This document shows, piece after piece, positions 7,383 to 16,229 of a stretch of 39,801 bases of DNA. The DNA comes from Candidatus Brockarchaeota archaeon (GTDB lineage Archaea > Thermoproteota > EX4484-205 > JAAOZO01), in assembly GCA_017601145.1 (NCBI GenBank), contig JAFNIV010000001.1:1-39801 (forward strand), given 5' to 3'. Position 1 is the first letter of the stretch. The number at the start of each line of letters is the position of its first letter. The notes below the pieces were generated by a model that was not told the DNA's origin, searched no databases, and saw only the letters and a program-made list of their open reading frames with translations. Position numbers and translations under genes: made by a program.

Positions 7383-9590
7383 TTAATACTTTCTTTCATC
7401 ACCAAATAAACTTTTTTGTGTAACTTCTTTCTCATCAATGTCTTTCACTTGTCCTCCAACCTGTGACTTTATTTTGTATGCTAGTTTAGCGCCTATTCCA
7501 GGAACTTTAACAAGTTCATTAAACGAAGTTTTTGCAATATCCTCTTTGCTCTTTATGCCAATTTTGTATAGGTTTCTAGCTCTTACTCTTCCAATGCCTT
7601 CTAAACTTACTAGATCTAATAGTTCAGTCTTTATGCCATACTTCACTCTAGTACTTAATATCTCAAAGTCCTTAATAAGCTCAGGATATTTTGACCACTT
7701 CGCAATTTCAGAAGCTGCAAAGAGAAGCCAAGTAGCTTTTTCATTTAAAGCATATAAGTCACCAGGTTCAAGATCTAATTCTTCATAGATTTTGTCTAGG
7801 GAATACTCATTTATCCACATTTCAATTGCCCTTATTGTTTTTAGCTGGTCTTGAATTGCAGATTCTGTTTCTAAGAAGTAAAGTTCATCGTAATGTTCAT
7901 TTATAAATTCATCAATCCATGGTAAATCCTTTCTAGTAGAAGAGAGAAGAGGATGCATATCTGGAGTAGAAACTACAATTTGTAAAAGCGTAACCTCCGA
8001 AACTTTTCTTGGAAGAGAAGAAAGCTTATTCAGTATTGAGAAAGCAGTTTCTGGAAGAACATAAAGTTCAGCGATTCTCCTTCCTAAGGGGGTTGCTTTT
8101 ATTCCGTTTGAGAGAATTACTGCACCATTTTTCATTAAGTAGTCTAACGATTGCATTACTTTATATTTAATGAGTTGTGTGGTTGCTTGTTTTGCTAGAA
8201 AAGTTTTTTCAAAGACTTCTTCAAGCTCAACTTCATCTGAAGCCAATCCAATTACTATAGTTGAAAGAACAGCTGAAGTTATATAGTTAGACAACGTAAG
8301 GTTTGATCTTATTGGTTCTGGTTTTGCTTTTATATAGTTGTTCACAAAGTAGTCTATATCTTCTTGTTTTCTAGCGTATATTAGAGAGTAGCCAACTTCA
8401 TCAAATTGTGGCCTTCCAGCTCTACCAGCCATTTGTTTATATTCTAGAATAGGTATTTGTTGATATCCAAATTCCTGAGAATATCTTTCTAGGGAGGTTA
8501 CACAAACATACCTAGCTGGCAAGTTAACGCCAGCAGCTAGAGTTGGAGTTGCAACTAAAATCTTGATATAGTGTTTCTTAAAAGCTTCTTCAACCTTTTT
8601 TCTCTGAAATGAAGTAAGTCCAGCATGATGAAACGCAACTCCTTTTTTCACCAAGTTAGCAAGCTCGGAGCCTACAGGAGTTAAATCTTCAATGGATAAG
8701 AGTTCAGAGGAAACTTTTTCCAAGATAGCTTTTTCATTTTTACTTAAAGCTAACGATGATACTGGAGAAAGTTTTCTAGCCAAGGCTACTGCTCTTTTCC
8801 TTGTTGGAACAAAAAAGAGAATTTGACCTCTGTTGTCTTTTATTGCATGATTGGCGAGGTCTTGAAGCTCATCTCCAAAAACATTGCTTACTTGAATTGT
8901 TTCATCATCAAGAATAATACTATTAGAGAAGAATACTCCTTCTTTAAGTGGAACTGGTCTCCAGTCGCTTTGAATTAGATTTGCATTAAGCCATTCAGCA
9001 ATCTTTCTTGCATTAGATATGGTTGCACTTAGGGCAATGTTCTGAGAATTGGGAGAAATTTCTTTTAACCAAGTTAGAATAATTTCAACAACAGGACCAC
9101 GATCTGCAGAACCTATTAGATGAATCTCATCAAACGTCAGTAAAGAGATATTTTTTAACCAAGAAGGCTTATGTCTAATTAAGGAATCCATCTTTTCATA
9201 GGTTGCGACAATTACATCAAAATTTCTGAGCTCCTCTCCAGTTGAAGCAAAATCACTAGTGCTTATCCCAACCTTAATTTTTGAACCGTTTTTCTTTTTA
9301 ATTTTTAGCACCGAATTAAATTCCTCGAACTTTTCGTTTGCAAGTGCCTTTAGAGGAACTAGATAAACAACCTTCCCTTCGTTGTTGTAAGTTTTTTTAA
9401 TGGTTGCAATAATTGGAACTAAAGTTTTTCCTGAAGCCGTAGGTGCAGAAATTAAGAGGTTTCTTCCTTCTAGCAAGCCATTCTTGATTGATTGTTCTTG
9501 AACAGGATAAAGAGTGCTAAATCCAAGCTCTCTTAACGAAGTTTTTGCATCTTCAGGTATTTCAAGGTCGTCTACTTCCAAAAGTTTCAC
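7383..9590 (-). CDS. hel308: Hel308/Hjm superfamily 2 DNA helicase
   Basis: Hel308 unwinds forked DNA 3'-5' and is linked to repair of stalled replication forks. The 735-aa product has the Q motif LYPVQEQSI (27-35), Walker A APTASGKT (49-56), DEIH box (154-157), SAT motif LSATISNA, motif IV-VI with VATPTLAAGVNLPAR and QMAGRAGRP, a winged helix, a ratchet helical domain and a C-terminal helix-hairpin-helix region (VSLEGIGRVRARNLYKIG, VPGIGAKLAYKI). The end contains TQKSLFGDE, which resembles an imperfect PCNA-binding box. The GTG start overlaps the mcm stop (GTGA), so it is coupled to mcm. Confidence 0.96.
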   Translation of the reverse strand: MKLLEVDDLEIPEDAKTSLRELGFSTLYPVQEQSIKNGLLEGRNLLISAPTASGKTLVPIIATIKKTYNNEGKVVYLVPLKALANEKFEEFNSVLKIKKKNGSKIKVGISTSDFASTGEELRNFDVIVATYEKMDSLIRHKPSWLKNISLLTFDEIHLIGSADRGPVVEIILTWLKEISPNSQNIALSATISNARKIAEWLNANLIQSDWRPVPLKEGVFFSNSIILDDETIQVSNVFGDELQDLANHAIKDNRGQILFFVPTRKRAVALARKLSPVSSLALSKNEKAILEKVSSELLSIEDLTPVGSELANLVKKGVAFHHAGLTSFQRKKVEEAFKKHYIKILVATPTLAAGVNLPARYVCVTSLERYSQEFGYQQIPILEYKQMAGRAGRPQFDEVGYSLIYARKQEDIDYFVNNYIKAKPEPIRSNLTLSNYITSAVLSTIVIGLASDEVELEEVFEKTFLAKQATTQLIKYKVMQSLDYLMKNGAVILSNGIKATPLGRRIAELYVLPETAFSILNKLSSLPRKVSEVTLLQIVVSTPDMHPLLSSTRKDLPWIDEFINEHYDELYFLETESAIQDQLKTIRAIEMWINEYSLDKIYEELDLEPGDLYALNEKATWLLFAASEIAKWSKYPELIKDFEILSTRVKYGIKTELLDLVSLEGIGRVRARNLYKIGIKSKEDIAKTSFNELVKVPGIGAKLAYKIKSQVGGQVKDIDEKEVTQKSLFGDERKY

Positions 9591-11641
9591 CTAACTCTTT
9601 TTAGTGATTTATCGTCAGGAGAGTAGAATATCCCATCCCTTAAAAGCTGATTTATTAAACGTCTTGCATCGTTCTTGTCTATACCTTTCTCCTCACATCT
9701 TTTTAGAACTTCTTCTACTGGAGCAGAACCAAATTCATTTTCAAGTTGGTCACAAATTGACATTATTGTAGACATTTTTTCTCTTGTTGAACGAGGTTTA
9801 CCAGTTATAGCATCTACGTCTATTTGTCCCGTTTCCATATCAATTCCAACTTGCTCCATTGAGATCTTATACAACCTTATTGCCACTTCAGCATCTTCTT
9901 TTAGAACTTCACTTCTGAGCATTAGTTTAGCTCTTGCTTCGCTCAGCCTTATAAGAGACTCCAACTGCCTTGGAGTTATTTGAAGCGAAGTACTTGAACT
10001 TGCACTTCTCAAAGAAAGGAAATATGTCTTGATGGTCGCTTCTGCATCTTTACTAAGTTTTGGCTCAATTGTTTTTGCATGAGCTATAAACTTTCTTAAA
10101 TAGTTTATATCAAATATTTCTTCTTTTATAACTTCATTGTAACGATGCTGTGCTAAAATATGAGTAACAAGCTCTTCATCAGTAGAGGGATTTGGAACAT
10201 CTCTCAATATGAAATAAAGGTCGAATCTTGAAAGTATTGTGCTGGATAAGCTTATGTTGTCATAAAAGCTTCTATTAGGATCATAGCGCCCTAGTTGAGG
10301 ATTTGCTGCTGCTAAAACTGCAGTTCTAGCGTTAAGGGTGGCTACTATTCCCCCTTTTGCAATACTACACGTTTGTTGCTCTAGTGCTTCATGAATTGCA
10401 ACTCGATCTTCTTCCCTCATTTTCTCAAACTCATCGATTGCAGCTAGACCTTTGTCAGCAAGTACTAAAGCACCAGCTTCTAGCATAAATGTACCACTTT
10501 CATCTCTTACTGCTGCTGCTGTTAGCCCAGCTGCTGTGGCACCCCTACCAGAAGTATACAAACCACGTGGCGCAATCCTTTGAGCATACTTCAAAAGTTG
10601 AGATTTTCCAGTTCCAGGATCTCCAACGAGTAGAATGTTTATGTCACCTCTTACCCTTATTCCATCTTTAAACTGCTTTGGCACGCCACCCACTAATTGT
10701 AAGAGTATAGCTTCCTTAATATGGTCAAGACCATGTATCGAAGGAGCAACAGAAGAAACTAGTTTTCTATAGAAGAGAGGATCTTTAACATCTTTTTTAA
10801 ACTTTTCAATTTGTTCTTCGCTTAATATTAAATCTGAACTTTCCTCAGTTTCAATTTCAATGTTGTTAACTTCTAGCGAAAGTTCGAATACCTTTGACTT
10901 AGGCTTACCAAATACGGACTTAGCATAACGAATCCCAACAATTCCCGTTATTTTTACTCTGTCGCCGGGTCTAACTTTATTTGTTAAGTCCCCAGTTAAG
11001 TTAAGGTCAATAGTTTGAGGAATTTGTCCAGCTGGCAAAGATTCGGGTTTCTCTTGAATAGAAATCATCTGAAAGTCATCGAACACTGACTTAGAAGGAT
11101 CAAGCTCAAAATTGCTTGGATTATTGGCGTTGCAAGCAGGACAAGTTTTTGGAAGAGTTAAGCTTTGAGAATTCTGTTCAACTGAAATAAGAGTCCCACA
11201 ACTTAAGCATCTGAAAGTTCCTTCAACAAGTTGCGTTTTTACTTGAGACTGTCTAACGACAACACCTTCTATTTTTACGATTTTCCCTATGAAAGAAGAA
11301 TTAAGGTCTCTTATTGTTACAGATTGAGGATAACCACTTATCCTAACTCTGACTTTTTTTATTTTCTTAGCGTACTCGACGTCATGCTCAGTTAAGATCA
11401 TTAGAGCAGCTTCTTCAAACTGCTTTATTGCTTCACTTGGATTCTTTTCTAAAAATTCGCAGAGTTTACTATCAAAGATAAGCATGTCTTCAAAGCTTAC
11501 CACTATAGATTTTTCTAAGTTTATTGGCATACTTATTATTGCATCTAAATACTTAAACTTACCTTCATTGTTAGTAAAGCCTCTAATAAAGTTTGAGAAA
11601 AGAACAGCTACTGATTCAGTCTTATCTTGCTCCAATTCCAA
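9587..11641 (-). CDS. mcm: Replicative DNA helicase MCM
   Basis: MCM is the hexameric 3'-5' replicative helicase, which with GINS and GAN/Cdc45 unwinds the fork. The 684-aa product has an N-terminal domain with a zinc site (C145, C148, C167, C170), an OB fold, Walker A GDPGTGKS (340-347), Walker B AIDEFEKM (D403, E404), the SRFDL arginine-finger region and a C-terminal winged helix. The longest ORF begins at a TTG only 2 nt after GGGAGGT; a second TTG at 11635, 8 nt after that Shine-Dalgarno, is the more likely start. It overlaps the end of the GINS gene, the same order as in many Thermoproteota. Confidence 0.97.
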   Translation of the reverse strand: MELEQDKTESVAVLFSNFIRGFTNNEGKFKYLDAIISMPINLEKSIVVSFEDMLIFDSKLCEFLEKNPSEAIKQFEEAALMILTEHDVEYAKKIKKVRVRISGYPQSVTIRDLNSSFIGKIVKIEGVVVRQSQVKTQLVEGTFRCLSCGTLISVEQNSQSLTLPKTCPACNANNPSNFELDPSKSVFDDFQMISIQEKPESLPAGQIPQTIDLNLTGDLTNKVRPGDRVKITGIVGIRYAKSVFGKPKSKVFELSLEVNNIEIETEESSDLILSEEQIEKFKKDVKDPLFYRKLVSSVAPSIHGLDHIKEAILLQLVGGVPKQFKDGIRVRGDINILLVGDPGTGKSQLLKYAQRIAPRGLYTSGRGATAAGLTAAAVRDESGTFMLEAGALVLADKGLAAIDEFEKMREEDRVAIHEALEQQTCSIAKGGIVATLNARTAVLAAANPQLGRYDPNRSFYDNISLSSTILSRFDLYFILRDVPNPSTDEELVTHILAQHRYNEVIKEEIFDINYLRKFIAHAKTIEPKLSKDAEATIKTYFLSLRSASSSTSLQITPRQLESLIRLSEARAKLMLRSEVLKEDAEVAIRLYKISMEQVGIDMETGQIDVDAITGKPRSTREKMSTIMSICDQLENEFGSAPVEEVLKRCEEKGIDKNDARRLINQLLRDGIFYSPDDKSLKRVR

Positions 11642-12161
11642 GTACCTCCCTTTGCCACGAACTTATAACTTCTCTTAGTAAGTAAAATAGGTACTTCTCT
11701 TCTGGACTAAAAGAGTTTATTACCTCCGGTGGAACAGACGGAAGGACAAGATATCTCAGTAATTTTTTAATTCTTAAGCTAACAATTTCAATTATAAGGG
11801 AGTCACTTTTTTTGTCTTTTGCGTTCAAGAGCACTTCTTGCGCTAAGAGGTAAAAGTTTTCAGGCAAAGAAGAAAGCTTTGTTTCCTTGTATCTTTCGTT
11901 CCAGCTGAACATCTTTAAGTTTTTTTCTGATAAATCAGAGTTTGGCATTTCCAGTAGGCCATTTTGTTCCATAACAGTAGCAACAAAGTATGGAATTTCA
12001 GTACTTGAAGATTTCTTTATCTGAAGATCTCCAAAAAGGGTAGAAGAGAGCTCAACTTCTGACTTAGGAACCACCCTTACAGGTTTTGTTAGCAGTTCAG
12101 CTCTTACCCTGTTTATACCTTTTTTAACTAGAAGGCTGACTAAGGCACGTTCGCTTTCCAT
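11622..12161 (-). CDS. GINS complex subunit, Gins23-like
   Basis: The 179-aa product lies directly upstream of mcm and overlaps it by about 20 nt, the position of gins23 in Sulfolobus and relatives. The small beta-rich segment comes first (about 25-65, VRVVPKSEVEL...IPYFVATVMEQNGLLEM) and the helical segment second (about 95-180, with SDSLIIEIVSLRIKKLLRYL), the B-then-A order of Gins23 (Psf2/Psf3). Sequence conservation in GINS is low, so the call leans on domain order and context. I prefer the ATG at 12161, with TAGGA upstream, over the TTG one codon earlier. GINS links MCM to the polymerase and primase side of the fork. Confidence 0.75.
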   Translation of the reverse strand: MESERALVSLLVKKGINRVRAELLTKPVRVVPKSEVELSSTLFGDLQIKKSSSTEIPYFVATVMEQNGLLEMPNSDLSEKNLKMFSWNERYKETKLSSLPENFYLLAQEVLLNAKDKKSDSLIIEIVSLRIKKLLRYLVLPSVPPEVINSFSPEEKYLFYLLREVISSWQREVLGIGAR

Positions 12162-12283
12162 CAATCCTATCTGTAGGTAACTCTATTGAGGAACAATATA
12201 ACCTTATCTTTAAAGTTATTTTATGTTAAACACTAAAAGACTTTTTAGTTAATTTCTATCTTTATGTTAATGAACTTAGGAGG

Positions 12284-12562
12284 GTGAACTACCCCTCGCT
12301 ATCGCAAGGAGCTTCCTGCTTCCACGGACAGACTCGCTCTCCACTCACCCACAGGCCTCGGCAAGTGAGGCCGTTTTGAGGAACCCGTATAGAAGGTGGG
12401 TTACGGAGGTCTTGCCCTCGGCAGGCGTCTCTTTCGGCCTGTCCCATGCCTACTAGGTCTGCCAGCCAAGCAGACAATGATAGATACAACGAGAAAAAAT
12501 ATAAGCTTTTCGGCTTTCATCCCTCAGCTTTCGCAGGGGAACTTCCCGCCATAAAAGTTAAA
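12284..12562 (-). mobile_element. IS200/IS605-derived short element, copy 2 (complete, tnpB remnant open)
   Basis: In the tnpB sense (minus strand) the element runs from the TTTAAC at about 12556-12561, through the left-end hairpin (near 12520-12545), to the right-end hairpin and GTAGTTCAC at 12284. Bases 12289-12489 hold an open frame whose end (LWVSGERVCPWKQEAPCDSE, then G and TAG) has the look of a TnpB C-terminus, including the W-K-Q-E-A-P motif common in archaeal TnpB proteins. No RuvC or zinc-finger residues remain. It fills the divergent intergenic region between gins23 and rfcS, upstream of both promoters. Confidence 0.8.
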
Positions 12563-12647
12563 AATAACCCTAAGACAAACAAAATAGAGCTTTAGGAGAG
12601 TCCTAAGACCTTATTCTTTTTTGGTTCTATACGTTTGTAAGTTTTTA

Positions 12648-12690
12648 ATAAAAGCTTTAAATTGCTTTAGAGATAACAAATAAAACCAAG
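12648..12690 (+). promoter_or_regulatory. rfcS promoter
   Basis: A CTTTAAATTG box (12652-12661) sits about 30 nt before the ATG pair at 12691/12694. It lies about 90 bp beyond the left end of the mobile-element copy and appears intact. Confidence 0.45.
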
Positions 12691-13671
12691 ATGATGGAAA
12701 CTGAACAAGTTTGGACTGAAAAATATAGACCAAGACGTCTAAGCGAGATGGTTGATAGAGAAGAAATTGTCAAGAGACTTGAAACATTTGTAAAAACTAA
12801 AAATATGCCGCATTTGTTATTTGTTGGACCACCTGGAACTTCAAAAACTACTTCTGCATTAGCTTTAGTTTACGACATGTACAACGGAAATGTTTCTGGA
12901 AATTATATAGAGTTGAATGCTTCGGACGAAAGAGGAATTGATGTCATAAGAAGTAGGGTTAAAGAATTTGCACGGTCAGTTCCTTTAGGAGAAGTGCCAT
13001 TTAAGATTATCATACTAGATGAATGCGATAGTACTACTGAAGAAGCACAACAAGCCTTAAGAAGAACTATGGAACGATACTCAAACACAACAAGATTTAT
13101 TTTAATAGCTAACGAACTCTACAAAATAATAGAGCCAATACAATCTAGATGTGCAGTTTTTAGATTTAGTCCCCTTCCCGACAATGCAATCCTTGAAAGA
13201 TTGAAGGAAATAGCAACCAAGGAAAACATAAAGTATGAAGAAGAAGCACTAAAAATGATCGTTGAAAAATCGGAGGGAGATATGAGGAAAGCAATTAACT
13301 TTGCTCAGGGCGCAGCGGCCATCGAAGGAGCTATAACAGTAAAATCAGTAAAAGACTTCATAGGGTATGCTGGAATTGGAAAAATAGATCAAGTATTTGA
13401 AAAAGCATTTCATGGAGATCTGGAGGCGGCAATAAATACCTTAAACAACTTACTATACAATGAAGGAATACCCCCAAGAGAAATAATAAGAGAAATCCAC
13501 AAAAACATAATGCAGGCTAGCTTCAGTTCTCAAGAAAAAGCAGATGTTGTTTCGATGTTAGCTGATGTAGAATATAGAGTTCGTTCTGGCGGGGATCCAG
13601 AAATTCAGATTTCAGCCTTACTTGCAAAAATAAGTATGCTTCCATCAGAGAAAAGAAGAAAACAGAGTTAG
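12691..13671 (+). CDS. rfcS: Replication factor C small subunit
   Basis: RfcS forms the four-subunit part of the clamp loader that opens PCNA on primed DNA. The 326-aa product is an AAA+ ATPase: Walker A GPPGTSKT (46-53; Ser at the position usually Gly), the LNASDERG block (75-82), Walker B ILDECD (108-113; Cys where DEAD is usual), sensor 1 ILIANE and the SRC arginine-finger motif (near 153-155). The C-terminal collar helices end in basic residues. rfcL follows 55 bp later with its own TATA box. Confidence 0.96.
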   Translation: MMETEQVWTEKYRPRRLSEMVDREEIVKRLETFVKTKNMPHLLFVGPPGTSKTTSALALVYDMYNGNVSGNYIELNASDERGIDVIRSRVKEFARSVPLGEVPFKIIILDECDSTTEEAQQALRRTMERYSNTTRFILIANELYKIIEPIQSRCAVFRFSPLPDNAILERLKEIATKENIKYEEEALKMIVEKSEGDMRKAINFAQGAAAIEGAITVKSVKDFIGYAGIGKIDQVFEKAFHGDLEAAINTLNNLLYNEGIPPREIIREIHKNIMQASFSSQEKADVVSMLADVEYRVRSGGDPEIQISALLAKISMLPSEKRRKQS

Positions 13672-13687
13672 TTGAAGTTGAAAGAAA

Positions 13688-13700
13688 AACATTATAAAGT
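13688..13700 (+). promoter_or_regulatory. rfcL promoter
   Basis: CATTATAAAGTT (13690-13700) lies about 30 nt before the ATG at 13727, which points to a separate, near-leaderless transcript for rfcL. Confidence 0.4.
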
Positions 13701-13726
13701 TAATTTGTAATCGTGAAAAATAACAG

Positions 13727-14893
13727 ATGTTTAGAGAAATCTGGACTACAAAATTTAAACCTAAAAACTGGGACGAGATAGTTGGAAACGAAAAAGCACG
13801 GGAAGAATTTTTAAACTGGTTAAAAAACTGGTCTCCAGAAAGAAAAAAAGCAGCGCTAATATACGGACCAGCAGGAGTTGGAAAATCATTAACAGTAGAA
13901 GTTGCAGCTAAAATGCTTGGTTATAACTTAATTGAGCTTAATGCGAGCGACACAAGAACAAAAGACGTTATACTGGAAAAAGTTCTTCCAGCTTTAAGAA
14001 GTAGGTCGATTTCAGGAAAACCAAACTTAGTTTTCCTTGATGAAGTTGATGGGATATACCAACGAGAAGACGTTGGAGCAGTTAGCGCTATAAAGCAACT
14101 GATTGACCAGGCAGCTAGCCCAATTGTTATGGTTGCAAATGATCCTTGGAAACCAAGCTTAAGGGAAATAAGAGAAAAATGTCTCATGATAGAATTTAGC
14201 AGACTTAGAAAAGATCAAGTACTAAAAAGGCTAAAAAAGATAGTTGAAGAAGAAGGTATCCTTATAAAAGATGAAGCTTTAGAAGCAATTGCTGAGAGAT
14301 CGCAAGGAGATATGAGAAGTGCCTTAACAGATTTAGAAGCATTAACTTCAGAAAGTGAAGTTGTAAGCAATGGAACAATTCAAAGCTTACTTGGAAACAG
14401 ACTCAGAGAAGAAAGCATATTCGAAGCAATAAGACATGCAATTTATGCAAAGAATATAAACGAAGCAAGAATACATCTTATGAGTACAAACATGAATCCT
14501 GATGAACTTTTAGATTGGATTTATGGAAACTTTCCAAATATTGCAAATGATAATGAAAAAGCTTATGAATTCTTAAAAGTGATAGCAGATGCAGACTTCA
14601 TACTTGCAATCGTTCAAAAGAAAAGAATGTGGTTATTAATTCCATATATTTATGATCTATTAGCAATTGCCCTTATGGAATCAAAAAAAAGAGAGTACAT
14701 TAAGCTTTTTAGACCGAACAGAGTATCAGAAAAATGGATGAGAATATCTAAACAACAAGAAAGAATCCAAAAAATAAAGGAGTTAAAACAAAAGTATCAT
14801 GAAACCACAAGAACAATTGTATTTGAAACGCTACCTTTGTTGAACTTCATATCAGAGAAAAAGAAAGATAGATTAAGGCCAAGAAGAAAGTAG
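13727..14893 (+). CDS. rfcL: Replication factor C large subunit
   Basis: RfcL is the single large subunit of the archaeal clamp loader. The 388-aa product has WTTKFKPKNWDEIVGNEKA at the N-terminus, Walker A GPAGVGKS (47-54), LNASDTRTKD, Walker B FLDEVDG (104-109), sensor 2 SQGDMRSALTDLE and a helical C-terminal collar. It is on the short side for RfcL, and I see no obvious C-terminal PCNA-interacting box: the tail after LLNFISEKKK is simply basic. The last 21 bases overlap, tail to tail, the wHTH gene on the other strand. Confidence 0.94.
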   Translation: MFREIWTTKFKPKNWDEIVGNEKAREEFLNWLKNWSPERKKAALIYGPAGVGKSLTVEVAAKMLGYNLIELNASDTRTKDVILEKVLPALRSRSISGKPNLVFLDEVDGIYQREDVGAVSAIKQLIDQAASPIVMVANDPWKPSLREIREKCLMIEFSRLRKDQVLKRLKKIVEEEGILIKDEALEAIAERSQGDMRSALTDLEALTSESEVVSNGTIQSLLGNRLREESIFEAIRHAIYAKNINEARIHLMSTNMNPDELLDWIYGNFPNIANDNEKAYEFLKVIADADFILAIVQKKRMWLLIPYIYDLLAIALMESKKREYIKLFRPNRVSEKWMRISKQQERIQKIKELKQKYHETTRTIVFETLPLLNFISEKKKDRLRPRRK

Positions 14894-15139
14894 TTTGATT
14901 AAGATCTGTACTTTTTCATTATCTTTGTTTAATTTATACATCTTTACCCGACCTAACGATGTTTCATGCACTATTCTGGCCTCCTTTAACAGAATAAGGT
15001 TAGATACTGCTGTTTTATGATTTACTCTTGCCTTTAGTTCAATTTGAGTAATAGTTAACTCTTCTTCTGAAAGAACTTTCAGTATTCGGTAAAAAGGAGT
15101 TAAAGCCTTTCTTCTAATTTTAAGCTCTACTTGGTTCAT
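14873..15139 (-). CDS. Small winged-helix DNA-binding protein
   Basis: The 88-aa product (91 aa from a TTG at 15148) looks like one winged helix-turn-helix: helix 1 PFYRILKVLSEEE, a turn and recognition helix ITQIELKARVNHKTAVSNLILLKEARIV, then the wing SLGRVKMYKLN. It resembles ArsR/MarR-like or stand-alone archaeal wHTH proteins, with no ligand-binding residues visible. It overlaps the 3' end of orc1/cdc6 by about 20 nt in another frame, so it is expressed with that gene; a role in initiator control is only a guess from position. It also overlaps the rfcL 3' end on the opposite strand. Confidence 0.7.
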   Translation of the reverse strand: MNQVELKIRRKALTPFYRILKVLSEEELTITQIELKARVNHKTAVSNLILLKEARIVHETSLGRVKMYKLNKDNEKVQILIKLLSSWP

Positions 15140-16229
15140 TGGGAACAAATATTAAAGTTGACCTTCCAAATCTTCCAAAACTTTTTACACTTCTTTTTAT
15201 TATGCCCTTTCTTTCCATTTGAACTAGTATATTCCAGAACTTTGTATAAGAAATCAACTTTTTTCTTTTTTTCTCACAAACTTCTCGGTAAGCCTTCCAT
15301 AAAAGGCTGGATTTTATCTGGCTAAAAGAACGATCTTTTTTTAATTCTGAGATTATGTTAAAAATTAGTTTTTCCTCATCAGAGAGGAGGGAAGATTCTT
15401 GGTTATATGAAATAATCATTTTTGAGAAAACTTCATCCACGGAACTCTTGATTATTTTTTCTTTCCTTATTCTATTTGCTTCTAAAATTATACTAGAAAG
15501 AAGAGAAAAAGCAAGATTTATATCTTCATAGTTAGTTGAAAGTTCAGCGATATGCTCTAAGCTCCTTTTAGTAAATTTAGGATGAAGAGTTAGTAAACTT
15601 ATTCTATACTTTAATATATTGTAAACTTGTTCTTTTGTATATTTGTTTAGTTTAAGTACTGGAACTCTCTGGAATTCTTTTATCGATTGCCTCAAGTTTT
15701 CAAATATTTTTTCATTAGCTGTGAAAAGTAGTGCAACATTTTTAGTAGCTTCTTTAAAGCTTTCATCTAATTTCAATAATGCACTGAGTAAGAATTTGTT
15801 ATCAACTATCAAGTATTCAATGTTATCGAGAGCTATCAAAGTTTTAAGTTTGTCGTAATTGAAATATTTTACTAGAAAAAAGAGAAGTTCCTCTGTTGAT
15901 GAACCCTTTATTTTTCTTGAAGTTATTCCGAGAATGTTAATTATTTTTGAAACTACTTTGTATTCGCTATTTTCAATGCTACAATCAACTACCACACTTC
16001 TGAGGCCTAACTTTATCCTTAAATCCTCAATCAGCTTTAGTACAAGCGTGGTTTTTCCTGAACTTTTTGGTCCGATTAAAAGAAGAGTAGGAAAAGACTC
16101 TAATTTAATCCCAGTAAGGTAGAAAAATTCTAGTTCACTTAATTCCTTTTCTCTGAAAGGAAGACGAGGAGGAATATAACTCCTACTTAAGGGAATGAGA
16201 TAATCTTGTGTTTTTAGTTCAGGTATCAT
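15120..16229 (-). CDS. Orc1/Cdc6-family AAA+ ATPase (divergent)
   Basis: The 369-aa product has the layout of an archaeal replication initiator: AAA+ core (about 25-250) with Walker A GPKSSGKT (53-60), Walker B LIALDNIE (131-138), sensor 1 LLFTANE, a lid region and a C-terminal winged helix (about 275-365). The usual LDE of Walker B is LDN here (N136), so the catalytic Glu is missing, although E138 follows. That fits a divergent paralogue rather than the main initiator. Its ATG overlaps the stop of the THUMP gene (TAATG), and the wHTH gene overlaps its end. A general STAND or AAA ATPase is the alternative. Confidence 0.7.
   Translation of the reverse strand: MIPELKTQDYLIPLSRSYIPPRLPFREKELSELEFFYLTGIKLESFPTLLLIGPKSSGKTTLVLKLIEDLRIKLGLRSVVVDCSIENSEYKVVSKIINILGITSRKIKGSSTEELLFFLVKYFNYDKLKTLIALDNIEYLIVDNKFLLSALLKLDESFKEATKNVALLFTANEKIFENLRQSIKEFQRVPVLKLNKYTKEQVYNILKYRISLLTLHPKFTKRSLEHIAELSTNYEDINLAFSLLSSIILEANRIRKEKIIKSSVDEVFSKMIISYNQESSLLSDEEKLIFNIISELKKDRSFSQIKSSLLWKAYREVCEKKRKKLISYTKFWNILVQMERKGIIKRSVKSFGRFGRSTLIFVPNEPSRA

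Noticed and set aside
7360-7385. Short ORF before the HAD phosphatase resembling the micro-ORF pattern
   Set aside because: It lies within an operon gap without its own promoter, so the leaderless argument does not apply.
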